From an uncultured Roseobacter sp. (GTDB taxonomy: Bacteria > Pseudomonadota > Alphaproteobacteria > Rhodobacterales > Rhodobacteraceae), in contig NZ_CANLYL010000004.1 of the NCBI RefSeq assembly GCF_947495275.1, forward strand, positions 352,439 through 416,438: DNA of 64,000 bases. Direction: 5' to 3'. The notes beneath the pieces were generated by a model. The model was given only the letters and a program-made list of their open reading frames with translations, did not search any database and was not told the origin of the DNA. The position numbers were made by a program, and so were the translations under genes. Numbering within the stretch: position 1 is the stretch's first letter; every line of letters starts with the position of its first letter. Below, one piece after another: positions 34,972 through 44,110 of the stretch.

Positions 34972-35177
34972 CGACGGCACGTTTTTCCGATACCAGCCAT
35001 GGGTTGGCCTGCTCTTGCCAGACATCCATCTGGCCGCCCATCACCAAAAGCGCATCGCAGGCGCGCAGATCAGGGATGGTATCGTCGTCAAATAACCGAA
35101 CCACCGGCCGCTTCGATATGTTTTGAAAATGCGGCCGGCGGTTTCGCAGCGACGTGTTGGAACACCAGCAGATGCAT
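34952..35177 (-). pseudogene. Decayed class I glutamine amidotransferase gene
   Basis: Reading the minus strand from an ATG at 35177 gives [11 protein letters not shown] and continues to GGSVI, then a stop. After a shift of one base near 35090 it resumes as FDDDTIPDLRACDALLVMGG, MDVWQEQANPWLV and ends at a TGA at 34952. These segments match the N-terminal third of class I glutamine amidotransferases of the GMP-synthase-like group. The remaining two thirds, with the catalytic Cys and His, are missing. The ATG overlaps the tmm stop as TGATG, so the intact ancestor was coupled to tmm. Confidence 0.75.
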
Positions 35178-36511
35178 CAGTTTTTCAGGTAGACTTCCAG
35201 ACTGTCATCCAGCGCATCTTTCCAGGGCGTATGGTGCAGCGGTGCTTTGGTACCGGTAATCACAGAGGTATAGGCATTGTCACGAAACGTCATGATGTTT
35301 TGTTTCTTATGACCTTTCCATTCCTTGAAGGCCTGGCAAGCACCTTCGATGTCAAAGCTTGGATAATCGGTCTCCGCGATCAGTTCCTGTGTGTAATCAC
35401 CCTGATACCAGATGCAGGCATAGTCGTCTTCCAATGCGTCTTCGCGTCGAATTCTGTCGGCAACATCTGCATCCATGGTCGCGGTATCTGGCAGGGCGAT
35501 CCGGTCTAGCATCACGTCGCGTGCCCACCAGGCCTGTGCGTCAAACATGTTGAAGGTGAACCATTGATCCTGCATGCCGAGATAGAATAGCCGGGGGTTC
35601 GGCACATAGGCGACGCCCTTGTAAAGGTCGGCCGTTGCCAACCTGTTGGCCGTCTTGAGACGCAGATCATCGGCCATGAACGGGAAATGGTGTTGGTAGC
35701 CGGTACACAGAATGATCGCGTCCACATCCCGGCTGCTGCCATCTTTGAAATGTGCGGTTCGTCCATCCAGATGCGTCAGCAGGGGCAATTCCTGCCAGTT
35801 TTCCGGCCAGTCATAGCCCATGGCGGCGGTGCGATGGCTGACGGTGATGCTCCTGCAGCCGTATTTCCAACATTGCGATCCGATGTCTTCTGCCGAGTAG
35901 GAGGTGCCAATGATCAGAATATCCTGCCCGTTGAACTCCACCGCATCACGGAAATCATGCGCATGCAGCACGCGGCCGGGGAATTTGTCGAACCCATCGA
36001 AGGAAGGCACGTTTGGCGTGCTGAAATGGCCCGTGGCGCAGACGACGAAGTCGAACGCTTCGCAATAAAGCCGGTCGCCCGGCAGGTCCCTGACCGTCAC
36101 CTGAAACTTATGACCGTCAAACCTCACGTCCTTCACGGCGGTTTCAAAGCGTATCCAGTCACGAACACGCGCTTTATTCACGCGGCCTTCGATATAATCA
36201 AGCAGAACGGCCCGGGGCGGATAGCTGGCGATCTGTTTGCCAAAATGTTCCTCAAAGGAATAATCCGCGAATTCCAATCCTTCTTTTGGACCGTTGGACC
36301 AAAGATAGCGGTACATTGAGCCATGTACCGGCTCGCCGTATTGATCCAGGCCCGTGCGCCATGTGTAATTCCAAAGCCCGCCCCAGTCGGATTGTTTTTC
36401 GAAACAGACGATTTCCGGGATCTCTGCGCCTTTTTCGCGGGCCGACTGAAAAGCCCGCAATTGTGCCAATCCGGAAGGACCGGCCCCTAAAACAGCAACG
36501 CGTTTTGTCAT
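35177..36511 (-). CDS. tmm: Trimethylamine monooxygenase (flavin-containing)
   Basis: A 444-residue flavin monooxygenase that oxidises trimethylamine to TMAO with NADPH and oxygen. The FAD loop [13 protein letters not shown] is at the N-terminus, followed by the FMO fingerprint region [13 protein letters not shown], the NADPH loop [12 protein letters not shown] and [12 protein letters not shown]. Length and sequence features such as [12 protein letters not shown] and [13 protein letters not shown] match bacterial Tmm. The second ATG (36511) has the better spacing from AGAGGGG. Follows gmaS on the same strand after a hairpin. Confidence 0.93.
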   Translation of the reverse strand: MTKRVAVLGAGPSGLAQLRAFQSAREKGAEIPEIVCFEKQSDWGGLWNYTWRTGLDQYGEPVHGSMYRYLWSNGPKEGLEFADYSFEEHFGKQIASYPPRAVLLDYIEGRVNKARVRDWIRFETAVKDVRFDGHKFQVTVRDLPGDRLYCEAFDFVVCATGHFSTPNVPSFDGFDKFPGRVLHAHDFRDAVEFNGQDILIIGTSYSAEDIGSQCWKYGCRSITVSHRTAAMGYDWPENWQELPLLTHLDGRTAHFKDGSSRDVDAIILCTGYQHHFPFMADDLRLKTANRLATADLYKGVAYVPNPRLFYLGMQDQWFTFNMFDAQAWWARDVMLDRIALPDTATMDADVADRIRREDALEDDYACIWYQGDYTQELIAETDYPSFDIEGACQAFKEWKGHKKQNIMTFRDNAYTSVITGTKAPLHHTPWKDALDDSLEVYLKN

Positions 36512-36532
36512 ATTCATACCCCTCTAAAAGGA

Positions 36533-36564
36533 AATGCCAGCGCGATGATCGCAGCACTGGCATT
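36533..36564 (-). terminator. Stem-loop between gmaS and tmm
   Basis: Arms AATGCCAG (36533-36540) and CTGGCATT (36557-36564), extendable to 11 pairs with one mismatch. On the minus strand the stem is followed by TTTCCTTTT, so it may act as a partial terminator after gmaS that lowers tmm read-through. Confidence 0.55.
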
Positions 36565-36589
36565 GCAACGTTTCAGGTCTCGTCTGGCA

Positions 36590-37918
36590 TCAGATATCCA
36601 GCGTGTTGTCACGTTCCCACTGACTGAAGTGAGAAACATAGGAATTCCATTCCTGCATCTTCATTTTCAGATATGCCGCGCTGAATTCCGCGCCCATAGC
36701 CGCCTTGAGACCCTTGTCCTTGTCATATTCCCGCAGGGCATCGAGCAGGTTCAAAGGCAGCTTCGGCGCGCCGCGCACCTTGTGGCCTTCGGCATACATA
36801 TCAATGTCATAGCGCTTGCCCGGATCCGCTTTGGCGCGAATGCCCGAGAGACCTGCCGCGATGATCACGGCCTGCAGCAGATAGGGGTTGGCCGCGCCAT
36901 CGGGCAGGCGCAACTCGAACCGACCGGGGCCGGGGACGCGCACCATATGGGTGCGGTTGTTGCCGGTCCAGGTCACGGTATTGGGGGCCCAGGTCGCCCC
37001 GGACATGGTGCGCGGCGCGTTGATGCGCTTGTAGCTGTTGACGGTCGGGTTGGTGATCGCCGCCAACGCACTGGCGTGCTTCATGATACCGCCAAGGAAA
37101 TGTTTGCCCCGCTCGGACAGGCCCAATTCGCCGGTCTGGCCTTCGCCTTCGCCCGCAAAGATGTTGGCTTTGGCCTTGTCGCCCGGCGCGTCCCAGACCG
37201 AGATATGCGCGTGGCAGCCATTACCGGTCAGCCCTTCGATCGGCTTGGGCATGAAAGTGGCGCGGAACCCGTGCTTTTCCGCCACGGATTTGGTCATGAA
37301 CTTGAAAAAGCTGTGTTTGTCGGCCGTGCGCAATGCGTCATCAAATTCCCAGTTCATCTCGAACTGGCCATTCGCATCCTCATGGTCGTTCTGATAGGGG
37401 CCCCAGCCCAGATCGAGCATGTAATCGCAAATCTCGCGCACCACATCGTAGCGCCGCATCACGGCCTGTTGGTCATAGCAGGGCTTCTCTGCGGTATCGA
37501 ATGGATCGCTGATCTGGTCGCCCTCGGGGGTCAGCAGAAAATACTCCGCCTCGATCCCGGTCTTGACGTGCAGCCCTTCGTCGGCGGCCTCGTCAATCAG
37601 GCGGCGTAGCACGTTCCGCGGGGCTTGCGCCACGTCCTCGTCTTCCATCACGCAATTGCCCGCGACCCAGGCAACTTCTGGCTTCCATGGCAGCTGGATA
37701 ACGGAACCTGGGTCCGGTACGGCCAGCATATCGGGATGTGCGGGCGTCATGTCCAGCCATGTGGCGAAACCGGCAAAACCTGCGCCATCTTCCTGCATAT
37801 CTGCAATCGCCTGCGCCGGGACCAGTTTGGCGCGCTGCCCGCCAAAGAGATCGGTGAAGGAGATCATGAAGTATTTCACGCCGTTGTCTTTGGCGAATTT
37901 TGCGAGGTCAGTCGTCAT
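36590..37918 (-). CDS. gmaS: Gamma-glutamylmethylamide synthetase
   Basis: A 442-residue member of the glutamine synthetase superfamily that joins methylamine to glutamate with ATP. The catalytic-domain motifs are GIEAEYFLLTPEG, NDHEDANGQFEMNW, GNGCHAHISVWD and GRFELRLPDGAANPYLL. YFMISFTDLFGGQRAKLVP near the N-terminus is typical of GmaS. The start at 37918 has GGGA eight bases upstream. Lies between mgsC and tmm in the minus-strand mgsABC-gmaS-tmm run, and makes the substrate used by MgsABC. Confidence 0.93.
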   Translation of the reverse strand: MTTDLAKFAKDNGVKYFMISFTDLFGGQRAKLVPAQAIADMQEDGAGFAGFATWLDMTPAHPDMLAVPDPGSVIQLPWKPEVAWVAGNCVMEDEDVAQAPRNVLRRLIDEAADEGLHVKTGIEAEYFLLTPEGDQISDPFDTAEKPCYDQQAVMRRYDVVREICDYMLDLGWGPYQNDHEDANGQFEMNWEFDDALRTADKHSFFKFMTKSVAEKHGFRATFMPKPIEGLTGNGCHAHISVWDAPGDKAKANIFAGEGEGQTGELGLSERGKHFLGGIMKHASALAAITNPTVNSYKRINAPRTMSGATWAPNTVTWTGNNRTHMVRVPGPGRFELRLPDGAANPYLLQAVIIAAGLSGIRAKADPGKRYDIDMYAEGHKVRGAPKLPLNLLDALREYDKDKGLKAAMGAEFSAAYLKMKMQEWNSYVSHFSQWERDNTLDI

Positions 37919-37945
37919 TGGTGTTTCCCTGTTCGTCAAAAAGTG

Positions 37946-37973
37946 AGGGCGCGTGCCATGACGACCGCGCCCT
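37946..37973 (-). terminator. Intergenic stem-loop between mgsC and gmaS
   Basis: Arms AGGGCGCG and CGCGCCCT around a 12-base loop. A nearly identical structure occurs at 44111-44136 between dmmD and dmmA. No strong U-tract; probably RNA-stabilising or a weak terminator. Confidence 0.6.
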
Positions 37974-37978
37974 TCGTG

Positions 37979-39322
37979 TTAGTAGGATGTTCCGGGCTTA
38001 CCGGGGTACCAGTCAGTGCCCGCCAAGGGGATTTTGGCCATGGCTGCCGCCTCCATCGTCAGCGCGCAGAGATCTTCGGGCTCCAGATTATGCAAGTGGT
38101 TCTTTCCGCAGGCACGCGCAATGGTCTGGGCCTCCAGCGTCATCACCTTGAGATAGTTGTTGAGGCGCCGACCCCCTTCGATCGGATCGAAACGGGCCAT
38201 CAGGTCAGGATCCTGCGTGGTGATGCCAGCGGGGTCGCGCCCTTCGTGCCAGTCATCGTAGGCCCCGGCAGTGGTGCCAAGTTCATTGTACTCAGCCTCC
38301 CAGCGCGGGTCGTTGTCCCCCAGCGCAATCAGGGCTGCGGTGCCAATGGCCACGGCATCCGCCCCCAGAGCCATGCATTTGGCAACATCCGCGCCGTGCC
38401 GGATACCACCGGAGACAACAAGCTGCACTTCGCGGTGCATGCCCATGTCCTGCAACGCCCGAACCGCCTCGCGGATGCAGGCCAGGATGGGTTGGCCGAC
38501 ATGTTCGATAAACACGTCCTGCGTTGCCGCCGTGCCGCCCTGCATCCCGTCAAGAACAACCACATCAGCACCCGCCTTGATCGCCAGCGTGGTATCGAAA
38601 TAGGGGCGCGCGCCGCCAACCTTGATGTAGATGGGCTTTTCCCAATTGGTGATTTCGCGCAACTCAAGGATCTTGATTTCCAGATCATCGGGCCCGGTCC
38701 AGTCAGGGTGGCGGCAGGCCGAACGTTGGTCGATGCCCTTTGGCAGATTGCGCATTTCGGCCACTCGGTCGGAGATTTTTTGACCAAGCAGCATGCCGCC
38801 ACCGCCCGGTTTCGCCCCCTGACCGACGACGATTTCAATTGCATCACAGCGGCGCAGGTCATCGGGGTTCATACCATAGCGCGACGGCAGATACTGGTAG
38901 ACCAGCTTGTTGGAATGGCCGCGTTCCTCTTCGGTCATGCCGCCGTCGCCGGTCGTCGTCGATGTGCCTGCAAGCGTCGCACCCCGCCCCAGAGCCTCCT
39001 TGGCGGGCCCTGATAACGCCCCGAATGACATGCCTGCGATAGTGACGGGAATATCGAGCTGAATAGGGTTTTTTGCAAAACGCGTGCCCAGTGTCACCGA
39101 TGTTTCGCATTTCTCGCGGTAGCCTTCGAGCGGATAGCGCGAAATGGATGCACCGAGAAACAGCAGGTCGTCAAAATGCGGGACCTTGCGTTTCGCACCG
39201 CCGCCGCGAATGTCATAGATGCCGGTGGCCGCGGCACGCCGAATTTCCGCATTTACCGGGTTCGAGAAGGTTGCGGATTGAACGGGAACCGTGCGCGGTA
39301 CACCATTGTGGTCGTCTTTCAT
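37979..39322 (-). CDS. mgsC: N-methylglutamate synthase subunit C (FMN/FeS glutamate-synthase-like)
   Basis: A 447-residue protein matching the central FMN-binding domain of glutamate synthase: AGMSFGALSGPAKEALGRGA, IVVGQGAKPGGGGMLLG, YIKVGGARPYFDTTLAIKAGADVVVLDGMQGGTAA (in parts) and SGGIRHGADVAKCMALGADAV. It should carry the FMN that couples methylamine transfer to reduction, with MgsA and MgsB. ATG at 39322 and GTG at 39325 are both possible starts, after AGGGA. Eight bases after mgsB. Confidence 0.92.
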   Translation of the reverse strand: MKDDHNGVPRTVPVQSATFSNPVNAEIRRAAATGIYDIRGGGAKRKVPHFDDLLFLGASISRYPLEGYREKCETSVTLGTRFAKNPIQLDIPVTIAGMSFGALSGPAKEALGRGATLAGTSTTTGDGGMTEEERGHSNKLVYQYLPSRYGMNPDDLRRCDAIEIVVGQGAKPGGGGMLLGQKISDRVAEMRNLPKGIDQRSACRHPDWTGPDDLEIKILELREITNWEKPIYIKVGGARPYFDTTLAIKAGADVVVLDGMQGGTAATQDVFIEHVGQPILACIREAVRALQDMGMHREVQLVVSGGIRHGADVAKCMALGADAVAIGTAALIALGDNDPRWEAEYNELGTTAGAYDDWHEGRDPAGITTQDPDLMARFDPIEGGRRLNNYLKVMTLEAQTIARACGKNHLHNLEPEDLCALTMEAAAMAKIPLAGTDWYPGKPGTSY

Positions 39323-39333
39323 CACGTGTCCCT

Positions 39334-40011
39334 TTAGTATGCGTTGTCGATGTTGAAATTGTAGAGTTTGCGCGCCGATCCATAGCGTTTGAACTCTTCG
39401 GGTTTGGCGTCACACCCCCCCCGTTCAAGCAGGTCCGCCAACAGAGTGAGGTGTTCAGGGCGCATCTCCTTTTCAACGCAATCAGCGCCGAGGGATTTGA
39501 CCGAACCGCGTACAAAAAGCCGCGCCTCATAGAGGGAATCTCCCAATGCGTCGCCCGCGTTCCCGCAAACCACAAGATTGCCCGATTGCGCCATGAACGC
39601 CGACATGTGACCGATGTTGCCATGCACAATGATGTCGATGCCTTTCATCGAAATGCCACAGCGTGACGAGGCATTCCCCTTGATCACCAGCGTGCCACCA
39701 TTTCCGGTGGCCCCGGCATATTGTGACGCATCACCTTCGATCACCACGGTGCCCGACATCATGTTTTCCGCAACACCCGGACCGGCAGAGCCATGCACAT
39801 GCACGGTCGCCTGTTTGTTCATGCCCGCGCAATAATATCCGGTGGACCCTTTGACGTTCACTTCAATGGGCGCGTCCAATCCGACAGCAATTGCGTGGCT
39901 GCCTTTGGGGTTGACGATTTCCCAAGCGGTCTGGTTGGTGTCCGTGGATTGTGCGTGCAGAGTGGCATTCAATTCGCGCAGGCCTTGCGCTTCTAGGTCA
40001 AAAACTTGCAT
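39334..40011 (-). CDS. mgsB: N-methylglutamate synthase subunit B (GXGXG domain)
   Basis: A 225-residue protein equivalent to the C-terminal GXGXG beta-helix of glutamate synthase: GSTGYYCAGMNKQATVHVHGSAG, GNGGTLVIKGNASSRCGISMKG and GNAGDALGDSLYEARLFVRG are repeats of the helix. It is structural within the MgsABC complex. Its ATG overlaps the mgsA stop as TGATG. Confidence 0.92.
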   Translation of the reverse strand: MQVFDLEAQGLRELNATLHAQSTDTNQTAWEIVNPKGSHAIAVGLDAPIEVNVKGSTGYYCAGMNKQATVHVHGSAGPGVAENMMSGTVVIEGDASQYAGATGNGGTLVIKGNASSRCGISMKGIDIIVHGNIGHMSAFMAQSGNLVVCGNAGDALGDSLYEARLFVRGSVKSLGADCVEKEMRPEHLTLLADLLERGGCDAKPEEFKRYGSARKLYNFNIDNAY

Positions 40012-40940
40012 CAGGCGGCTTTCTCGTGAGCGGTTGGCGCAGTGGTGTGAGACCAGAAATAAACCGTCGCCGGTTCAGGTTCCCAGACGCGGGCATCGTC
40101 GATCCCGGGCAGGCTGACCAGGGCGCGATACTCGGACCCGAAAGCCACATATTGATCGGTTTCTGCCATCACCGCAGGTTTGCAGGCGATCGGATCACGC
40201 ACTACGCCAAAGCCATCCTTGGTGCCGACCACAAAGGTGAAGAATCCGTCAAGATCATCCAGGCTGGATTCCAGCGCCTGCCCAAGTGTTGCACCCTCCC
40301 TCATTTTCCAGGTCAGGTAGGCCGCGCCGACTTCCGTGTCGTTCTCGGTCTCGATGTGAACCCCTTCGCGGCGCAGCTTGCGGCGCAGGGAGTTATGATT
40401 GGACAGCGATCCGTTGTGGACAAGGCACTGGTCGAGTCCAGTGTTGAAAGGGTGCGCGCCCATTGTCGTCACAGCTGATTCCGTGGCCATCCGTGTGTGC
40501 CCAATGCCATGTGATCCAGACATGCCGCGCAGATCGAACCGGTCTGCGACATCTTTTGGCAGACCCACTTCCTTATAGATTTCAAGGGATTCGCCCCGGC
40601 TCATGATCCGAATCTTTGGTCGCTTTTCCGCCAGAACGGCACGTGCCGCATCCAGCTGAGCGCCCTGGATTTCCAGGACCGCATGGGTGTCCTTGATCGT
40701 CATTGCCGTGGTTGTGCTAAGGGCTTCGTTCAGGATCGCGTCCAACCCGGCGAAATCCACCTCTGGCGTGTCTGACTGAACCGTCAGCTTTGCGTTCCCA
40801 TTCGCGCCGCCGGCATAAATTGCGATGCCTGCACTGTCTGGTCCGCGGTCCGTCATGGTGATCAGCATGTCGGTCATCAGATCGCCCAGACGCGGTTCCA
40901 GCGATTTGTCCTTGAGAAATAGTCCAACGATCCCACACAT
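40011..40940 (-). CDS. mgsA: N-methylglutamate synthase subunit A (class II glutamine amidotransferase)
   Basis: A 309-residue N-terminal-nucleophile amidotransferase: MCGIVGLFLKD places the catalytic Cys at position 2, and SHGIGHTRMATESAVTTMGAHPF, HNGSLSNHN and DTEVGAAYL complete the active site. It would release methylamine from gamma-glutamylmethylamide for transfer to 2-oxoglutarate. First gene of the mgsABC-gmaS-tmm run; its upstream region has two AGGAAA-type half sites (41011-41034). Confidence 0.92.
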   Translation of the reverse strand: MCGIVGLFLKDKSLEPRLGDLMTDMLITMTDRGPDSAGIAIYAGGANGNAKLTVQSDTPEVDFAGLDAILNEALSTTTAMTIKDTHAVLEIQGAQLDAARAVLAEKRPKIRIMSRGESLEIYKEVGLPKDVADRFDLRGMSGSHGIGHTRMATESAVTTMGAHPFNTGLDQCLVHNGSLSNHNSLRRKLRREGVHIETENDTEVGAAYLTWKMREGATLGQALESSLDDLDGFFTFVVGTKDGFGVVRDPIACKPAVMAETDQYVAFGSEYRALVSLPGIDDARVWEPEPATVYFWSHTTAPTAHEKAA

Positions 40941-41010
40941 CAGAGCGGTCCTTTCAATCGAGGTCGGTTCAGTTGAGTCGCAGGCTAGCAGTTATTAATT
41001 TCAGGCTCAA

Positions 41011-41034
41011 CTATCAGGAAAGTTTTTTTCCTGT
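41011..41034 (-). promoter_or_regulatory. Candidate regulator site upstream of mgsA
   Basis: On the minus strand TTTCCTGATAG matches the left half of the palindrome at 48273-48295 exactly; on the plus strand CAGGAAA and TTTCCTG form an inverted repeat with a five-base spacer. It lies about 70 bases before mgsA. Confidence 0.45.
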
Positions 41035-41045
41035 GGGTGTTTGTG

Positions 41046-41068
41046 CGGGGCGGTCAGAAACCGCCCCG
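41046..41068 (-). terminator. GC-rich stem-loop after the amt-small protein pair
   Basis: Perfect 9-bp stem CGGGGCGGT / ACCGCCCCG with a five-base loop, 11 bases after the small-protein stop codon on the minus strand. It likely ends most amt transcripts before mgsA; no U-tract. Confidence 0.55.
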
Positions 41069-41078
41069 ATTTGCGTCA

Positions 41079-41294
41079 TCAATATCGTTCGAGGGCCGAT
41101 TTGACCTTCTCCGGATCGCCCATTTTCCGGGCTTTTTCCAGATGCTCGTTCTCGCGCACGAACTGGATGCGATGCCAGCCGAGCCAGAAGAGAACACCAA
41201 CAACGGTCATGGCAACTTCCCATCCCTGGAAGGGATAGATTGCTCCGACCTCAGCAAGGTCAACGGCCCAGTCTTTATATCCGATTGTGGACAT
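41079..41294 (-). CDS. Small single-span membrane protein linked to amt
   Basis: A 71-residue protein with one hydrophobic helix (VAMTVVGVLFWLGWH, residues about 28-42) and a charged C-terminal helix (RENEHLEKARKMGDPEKVKSALERY). It begins 14 bases after amt on the same strand with GGGAGA upstream of the ATG. No family recognised. The position suggests an accessory subunit or regulator of the ammonium/methylammonium channel. Confidence 0.78.
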   Translation of the reverse strand: MSTIGYKDWAVDLAEVGAIYPFQGWEVAMTVVGVLFWLGWHRIQFVRENEHLEKARKMGDPEKVKSALERY

Positions 41295-41308
41295 GATTTT
41301 CTCCCAAT

Positions 41309-42673
41309 TCAGGTCGATTTCGCTTGAAGTGCGGCTTTGTCTGCCGCGATGATATCCGCCTTGGCATCCTCATAGGCATGGTGCTCGGCATAATCGAGAC
41401 CTTGCAGTTCCACTTCTTCAGGAATGCGCAGAACACCTGCGGCGGACTGCATGCGGGCCACGGTGTAGCCGGGCAGGAACCCCAAGACGAAGAACATGAT
41501 GATCGCCCCGATGAACTGTCCGACAGGATTGATTGCCGCGTAGCCTTCGTAAGGTGACGAGGGTGCGCCCCACAGAACAAACCCTGAGATGACCAGACCG
41601 ATGAAGCCCGCGTAGCCGTGGACTGCAACCGCACCCACCGCATCATCAAGCTTGAACTTGCGCTCGACCCAATAGTGCAGCTTGTAGACAAGCACCACGC
41701 CGATCGCCGCGATGATCATCGCCTGGATCGGGTGATAAAGGTCATTGCCCGCCGAGGCGGTGATGACGCCTGCCAGGCCGCCCGAGAACGTCCAGAAAGC
41801 ATCGCCTTTTGAGACCACGTAAGCCGCCATCAGGCCACCGGAGAGCGACATCAGGAAGTTGAACGTGATTGCCGAAAGCGATGTAGGCGCAAGGTAGATA
41901 TTGGTGGCTGTCCACGTCTCGCCGGTGATTTGCCCGCCGATTGCCTCGGGGGAAATTGCGGGAACATTGCATGCAGCGTAAAAACCCCAGAATCCCGTGT
42001 AGATCAGGAAAATTCCGATGGTCAGAAGCCAGGGGTTATGCGGAGGAATGTCGCGCGGCGTCCCGTCTTCGGCGAATTTGCCAATGCGCGGACCCAGCAC
42101 CATGATGACACCCAAAGCATATCCCCCTGCAATGGCGTGGATCACACCGGAAGCATAGGCGTCATGATAGCCCAGATATTGCACCATCCAGCCGCCGTAG
42201 TGCCAACCCCAGGCCGCGTCGATGATCCAGAAAACCGATCCGATCAGGACAGCGTGTACCCAAAGGGCGGATGATCTGATCCGCTCGATAACCGATCCCG
42301 ATACGATGGAGGCCGCCGTCCAGGAGAACAGCAGGAAGGCTGCCCAGAAGACACCGGTGATGCGGTCCCCAAGGTTCGTGGCCATGTTTTCTGACCAGGG
42401 CAGGTTGGCGCTGGCCGCTTCATGATCCAGTCCGCCAAAGAACGGGAACATGGGGAACGCCCAATAGATCCACCAGCCAAAGAAGAAGAATGTGACCGTG
42501 ACCAACGGGATGATCATGATGTTTTTCATCAGGGTGTGCATGTGATTCCGTCGCCTGCTGGCGCCCACTTCGTACATGCAAAACCCGACATGGATCAGAA
42601 ACATGAATACCACCGTGACCCAGTAGTAAAACTCTGTAAAAACTGTGGTTAACGCATTTAGATTGCCATCCAC
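41309..42673 (-). CDS. amt: Ammonium/methylammonium transporter (Amt family)
   Basis: A 454-residue channel with 11 predicted helices. The conserved Asp and first pore His are eight residues apart in DAYASGVIHAIAG; the second pore His is in GAVAVHGYAG. The N-terminal part is more divergent than in the usual AmtB, so it may be a separate clade specialised for methylated amines or for ammonia released by the pathway. A charged C-terminal tail of about 45 residues follows the last helix. Divergent from dmmD across a 278-base region holding several motif copies. Confidence 0.9.
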   Translation of the reverse strand: MDGNLNALTTVFTEFYYWVTVVFMFLIHVGFCMYEVGASRRRNHMHTLMKNIMIIPLVTVTFFFFGWWIYWAFPMFPFFGGLDHEAASANLPWSENMATNLGDRITGVFWAAFLLFSWTAASIVSGSVIERIRSSALWVHAVLIGSVFWIIDAAWGWHYGGWMVQYLGYHDAYASGVIHAIAGGYALGVIMVLGPRIGKFAEDGTPRDIPPHNPWLLTIGIFLIYTGFWGFYAACNVPAISPEAIGGQITGETWTATNIYLAPTSLSAITFNFLMSLSGGLMAAYVVSKGDAFWTFSGGLAGVITASAGNDLYHPIQAMIIAAIGVVLVYKLHYWVERKFKLDDAVGAVAVHGYAGFIGLVISGFVLWGAPSSPYEGYAAINPVGQFIGAIIMFFVLGFLPGYTVARMQSAAGVLRIPEEVELQGLDYAEHHAYEDAKADIIAADKAALQAKST

Positions 42674-42707
42674 TTTGTAGCTCCCTTGGTTGGTTCTCAG
42701 GCGCGAA

Positions 42708-42724
42708 TTTGCCTGTGAGTAAAC
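42708..42724. promoter_or_regulatory. Candidate regulator site in the amt-dmmD region (site 1)
   Basis: TTTGCCTGTGAGTAAAC matches 12 of 17 positions of the TTTTCCTGATAGGAAAA core found at 48273-48295. It lies 35 bases before amt. Confidence 0.35.
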
Positions 42725-42770
42725 AATTTTTCCTTTACTTAATCTCGGTTAGAGTGATTTTGTCAACAAT

Positions 42771-42779
42771 CCTGTGAGG
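42771..42779. promoter_or_regulatory. Candidate regulator site in the amt-dmmD region (site 2)
   Basis: CCTGTGAGG preserves the CCTG-NN-AGG core of the cluster motif in the middle of the amt-dmmD intergenic region. Flanks are poorly matched. Confidence 0.3.
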
Positions 42780-42849
42780 GCAAATCGGTTTCTTTGTTTT
42801 TTCAGATGTGGCGGGAAGGGGCGCAAAAAGCCTCCCAGAAAATGTGAAT

Positions 42850-42870
42850 TAATTGCCTGACAGGAAAAAA
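42850..42870. promoter_or_regulatory. Candidate regulator site upstream of dmmD
   Basis: A 21-base element centred on GCCTGACAGGAAAA matches 17 of 21 positions of the palindrome at 48273-48295. It ends about 80 bases before dmmD and is the best copy after the palindrome itself. Confidence 0.5.
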
Positions 42871-42951
42871 AGTTGCACGCCAATGTTGCTTTTTGACCGA
42901 CACTGAGGCTCAATACCCAAAACAAAGACTCAAAATGACAGGGAAAATCTA

Positions 42952-44100
42952 ATGGCCATTATTTGGAGAACGTCCGCGCTGGCGCAGCGTCATGCTGAAA
43001 TCGGTGGCGCGTTGGAAGACTGGAACGGCATGGGAACCGCCTGGTTCTATGACCATACACCCGAACGCGCGAAAGCCGACTATGAAGCCGTTCGGACCAA
43101 GGCGGGCCTGATGGATGTGTCTGGCCTGAAGAAAGTGCATTTGACTGGACCTCACGCCGCTGCGGTCATTGACCGGGTCACAACGCGCAATGTCGACAAG
43201 ATCATGCCGGGACGCTCCGTCTACGCCTGCATGCTGAACCCCGAAGGCAAGTTCATCGACGATTGCGTCATCTACCGGATTTCGGTCAACCACTGGATGG
43301 TTGTGCATGGCACCGGCACCGGCATGGAGCAGCTGACGGCGGCAGCAGGTGCCAAAAACGTCGCTGTCATTTTCGACGATGATCTGCACGATATGTCATT
43401 GCAGGGCCCGGTTGCGGTCGATTTCCTTGCCAAACATGTCGATGGCATCCGGGATCTGGCGTATTTTGGCATCATGCAGACCAAGCTTTTCGGCTGTCCG
43501 GTGATGATCTCGCGCACGGGCTACACAGGGGAACGCGGCTACGAGATTTTCTGTGAAGGGCGCCACGCCGTGCATCTGTGGGATTCCATTCTGTCGGATG
43601 GCGCCGATATGGGGATCGTGCCGGTGCAGTTTTCAACGCTCGATCTGCTGCGCACGGAAAGCTACTTGTTGTTTTATCCCGGCGATAATTCGGAAACCTA
43701 TCCGTTTGAAGATGGCAGCCCTTGCGGCGATACCCTCTGGGAGCTTGGTCTCGATTTCACAGTCTCTCCGGGCAAGGTGGGCTTTGTCGGCGCCGAAAAC
43801 CACTACGCGCTTGAGGGCAAGGAGCGGTTCAAGATCTACGGGGTCAAGCTCGAAGGCACGGCGCCCGCCGATGAAGGGGCGGCCTTGCTGCAAAACGGCG
43901 AACAGGTGGGCCATGTGACCTACGGGATGTATTCAGAACTCAACGGCCACAATGTCGGAATTGCACGGATGCCGGTTGCTGCTGCTACGCCCGGTACGGC
44001 GCTGACGGTGCGCAATGGCGATGGCACAGAAATCGCCTGTACTGCAGAAGAAATGCCCTTCTACGACGTTGAAAAGAAAATCCGAACGGCCAAGGGCTGA
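42952..44100 (+). CDS. dmmD: Folate-binding GcvT-like protein of dimethylamine monooxygenase
   Basis: A 382-residue protein of the glycine-cleavage T / DMSP demethylase superfamily. Folate-domain features are GLMDVSGLKKVHLTGPHAA, SRTGYTGERGYEIFCEG and LDLLRTESYLLFYPGD. It is first in the dmmDABC order known for dimethylamine oxidation and should capture formaldehyde as methylene-THF. DMSP demethylase (DmdA) is an alternative from sequence alone, but the neighbours favour DmmD. Confidence 0.85.
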   Translation: MAIIWRTSALAQRHAEIGGALEDWNGMGTAWFYDHTPERAKADYEAVRTKAGLMDVSGLKKVHLTGPHAAAVIDRVTTRNVDKIMPGRSVYACMLNPEGKFIDDCVIYRISVNHWMVVHGTGTGMEQLTAAAGAKNVAVIFDDDLHDMSLQGPVAVDFLAKHVDGIRDLAYFGIMQTKLFGCPVMISRTGYTGERGYEIFCEGRHAVHLWDSILSDGADMGIVPVQFSTLDLLRTESYLLFYPGDNSETYPFEDGSPCGDTLWELGLDFTVSPGKVGFVGAENHYALEGKERFKIYGVKLEGTAPADEGAALLQNGEQVGHVTYGMYSELNGHNVGIARMPVAAATPGTALTVRNGDGTEIACTAEEMPFYDVEKKIRTAKG

Positions 44101-44110
44101 TCAGTAGTTG

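Noticed and set aside
42952..44100. dmmD as DMSP demethylase dmdA
   Set aside because: Same superfamily, but it heads a dmmABC operon and has no DMSP-related neighbours.
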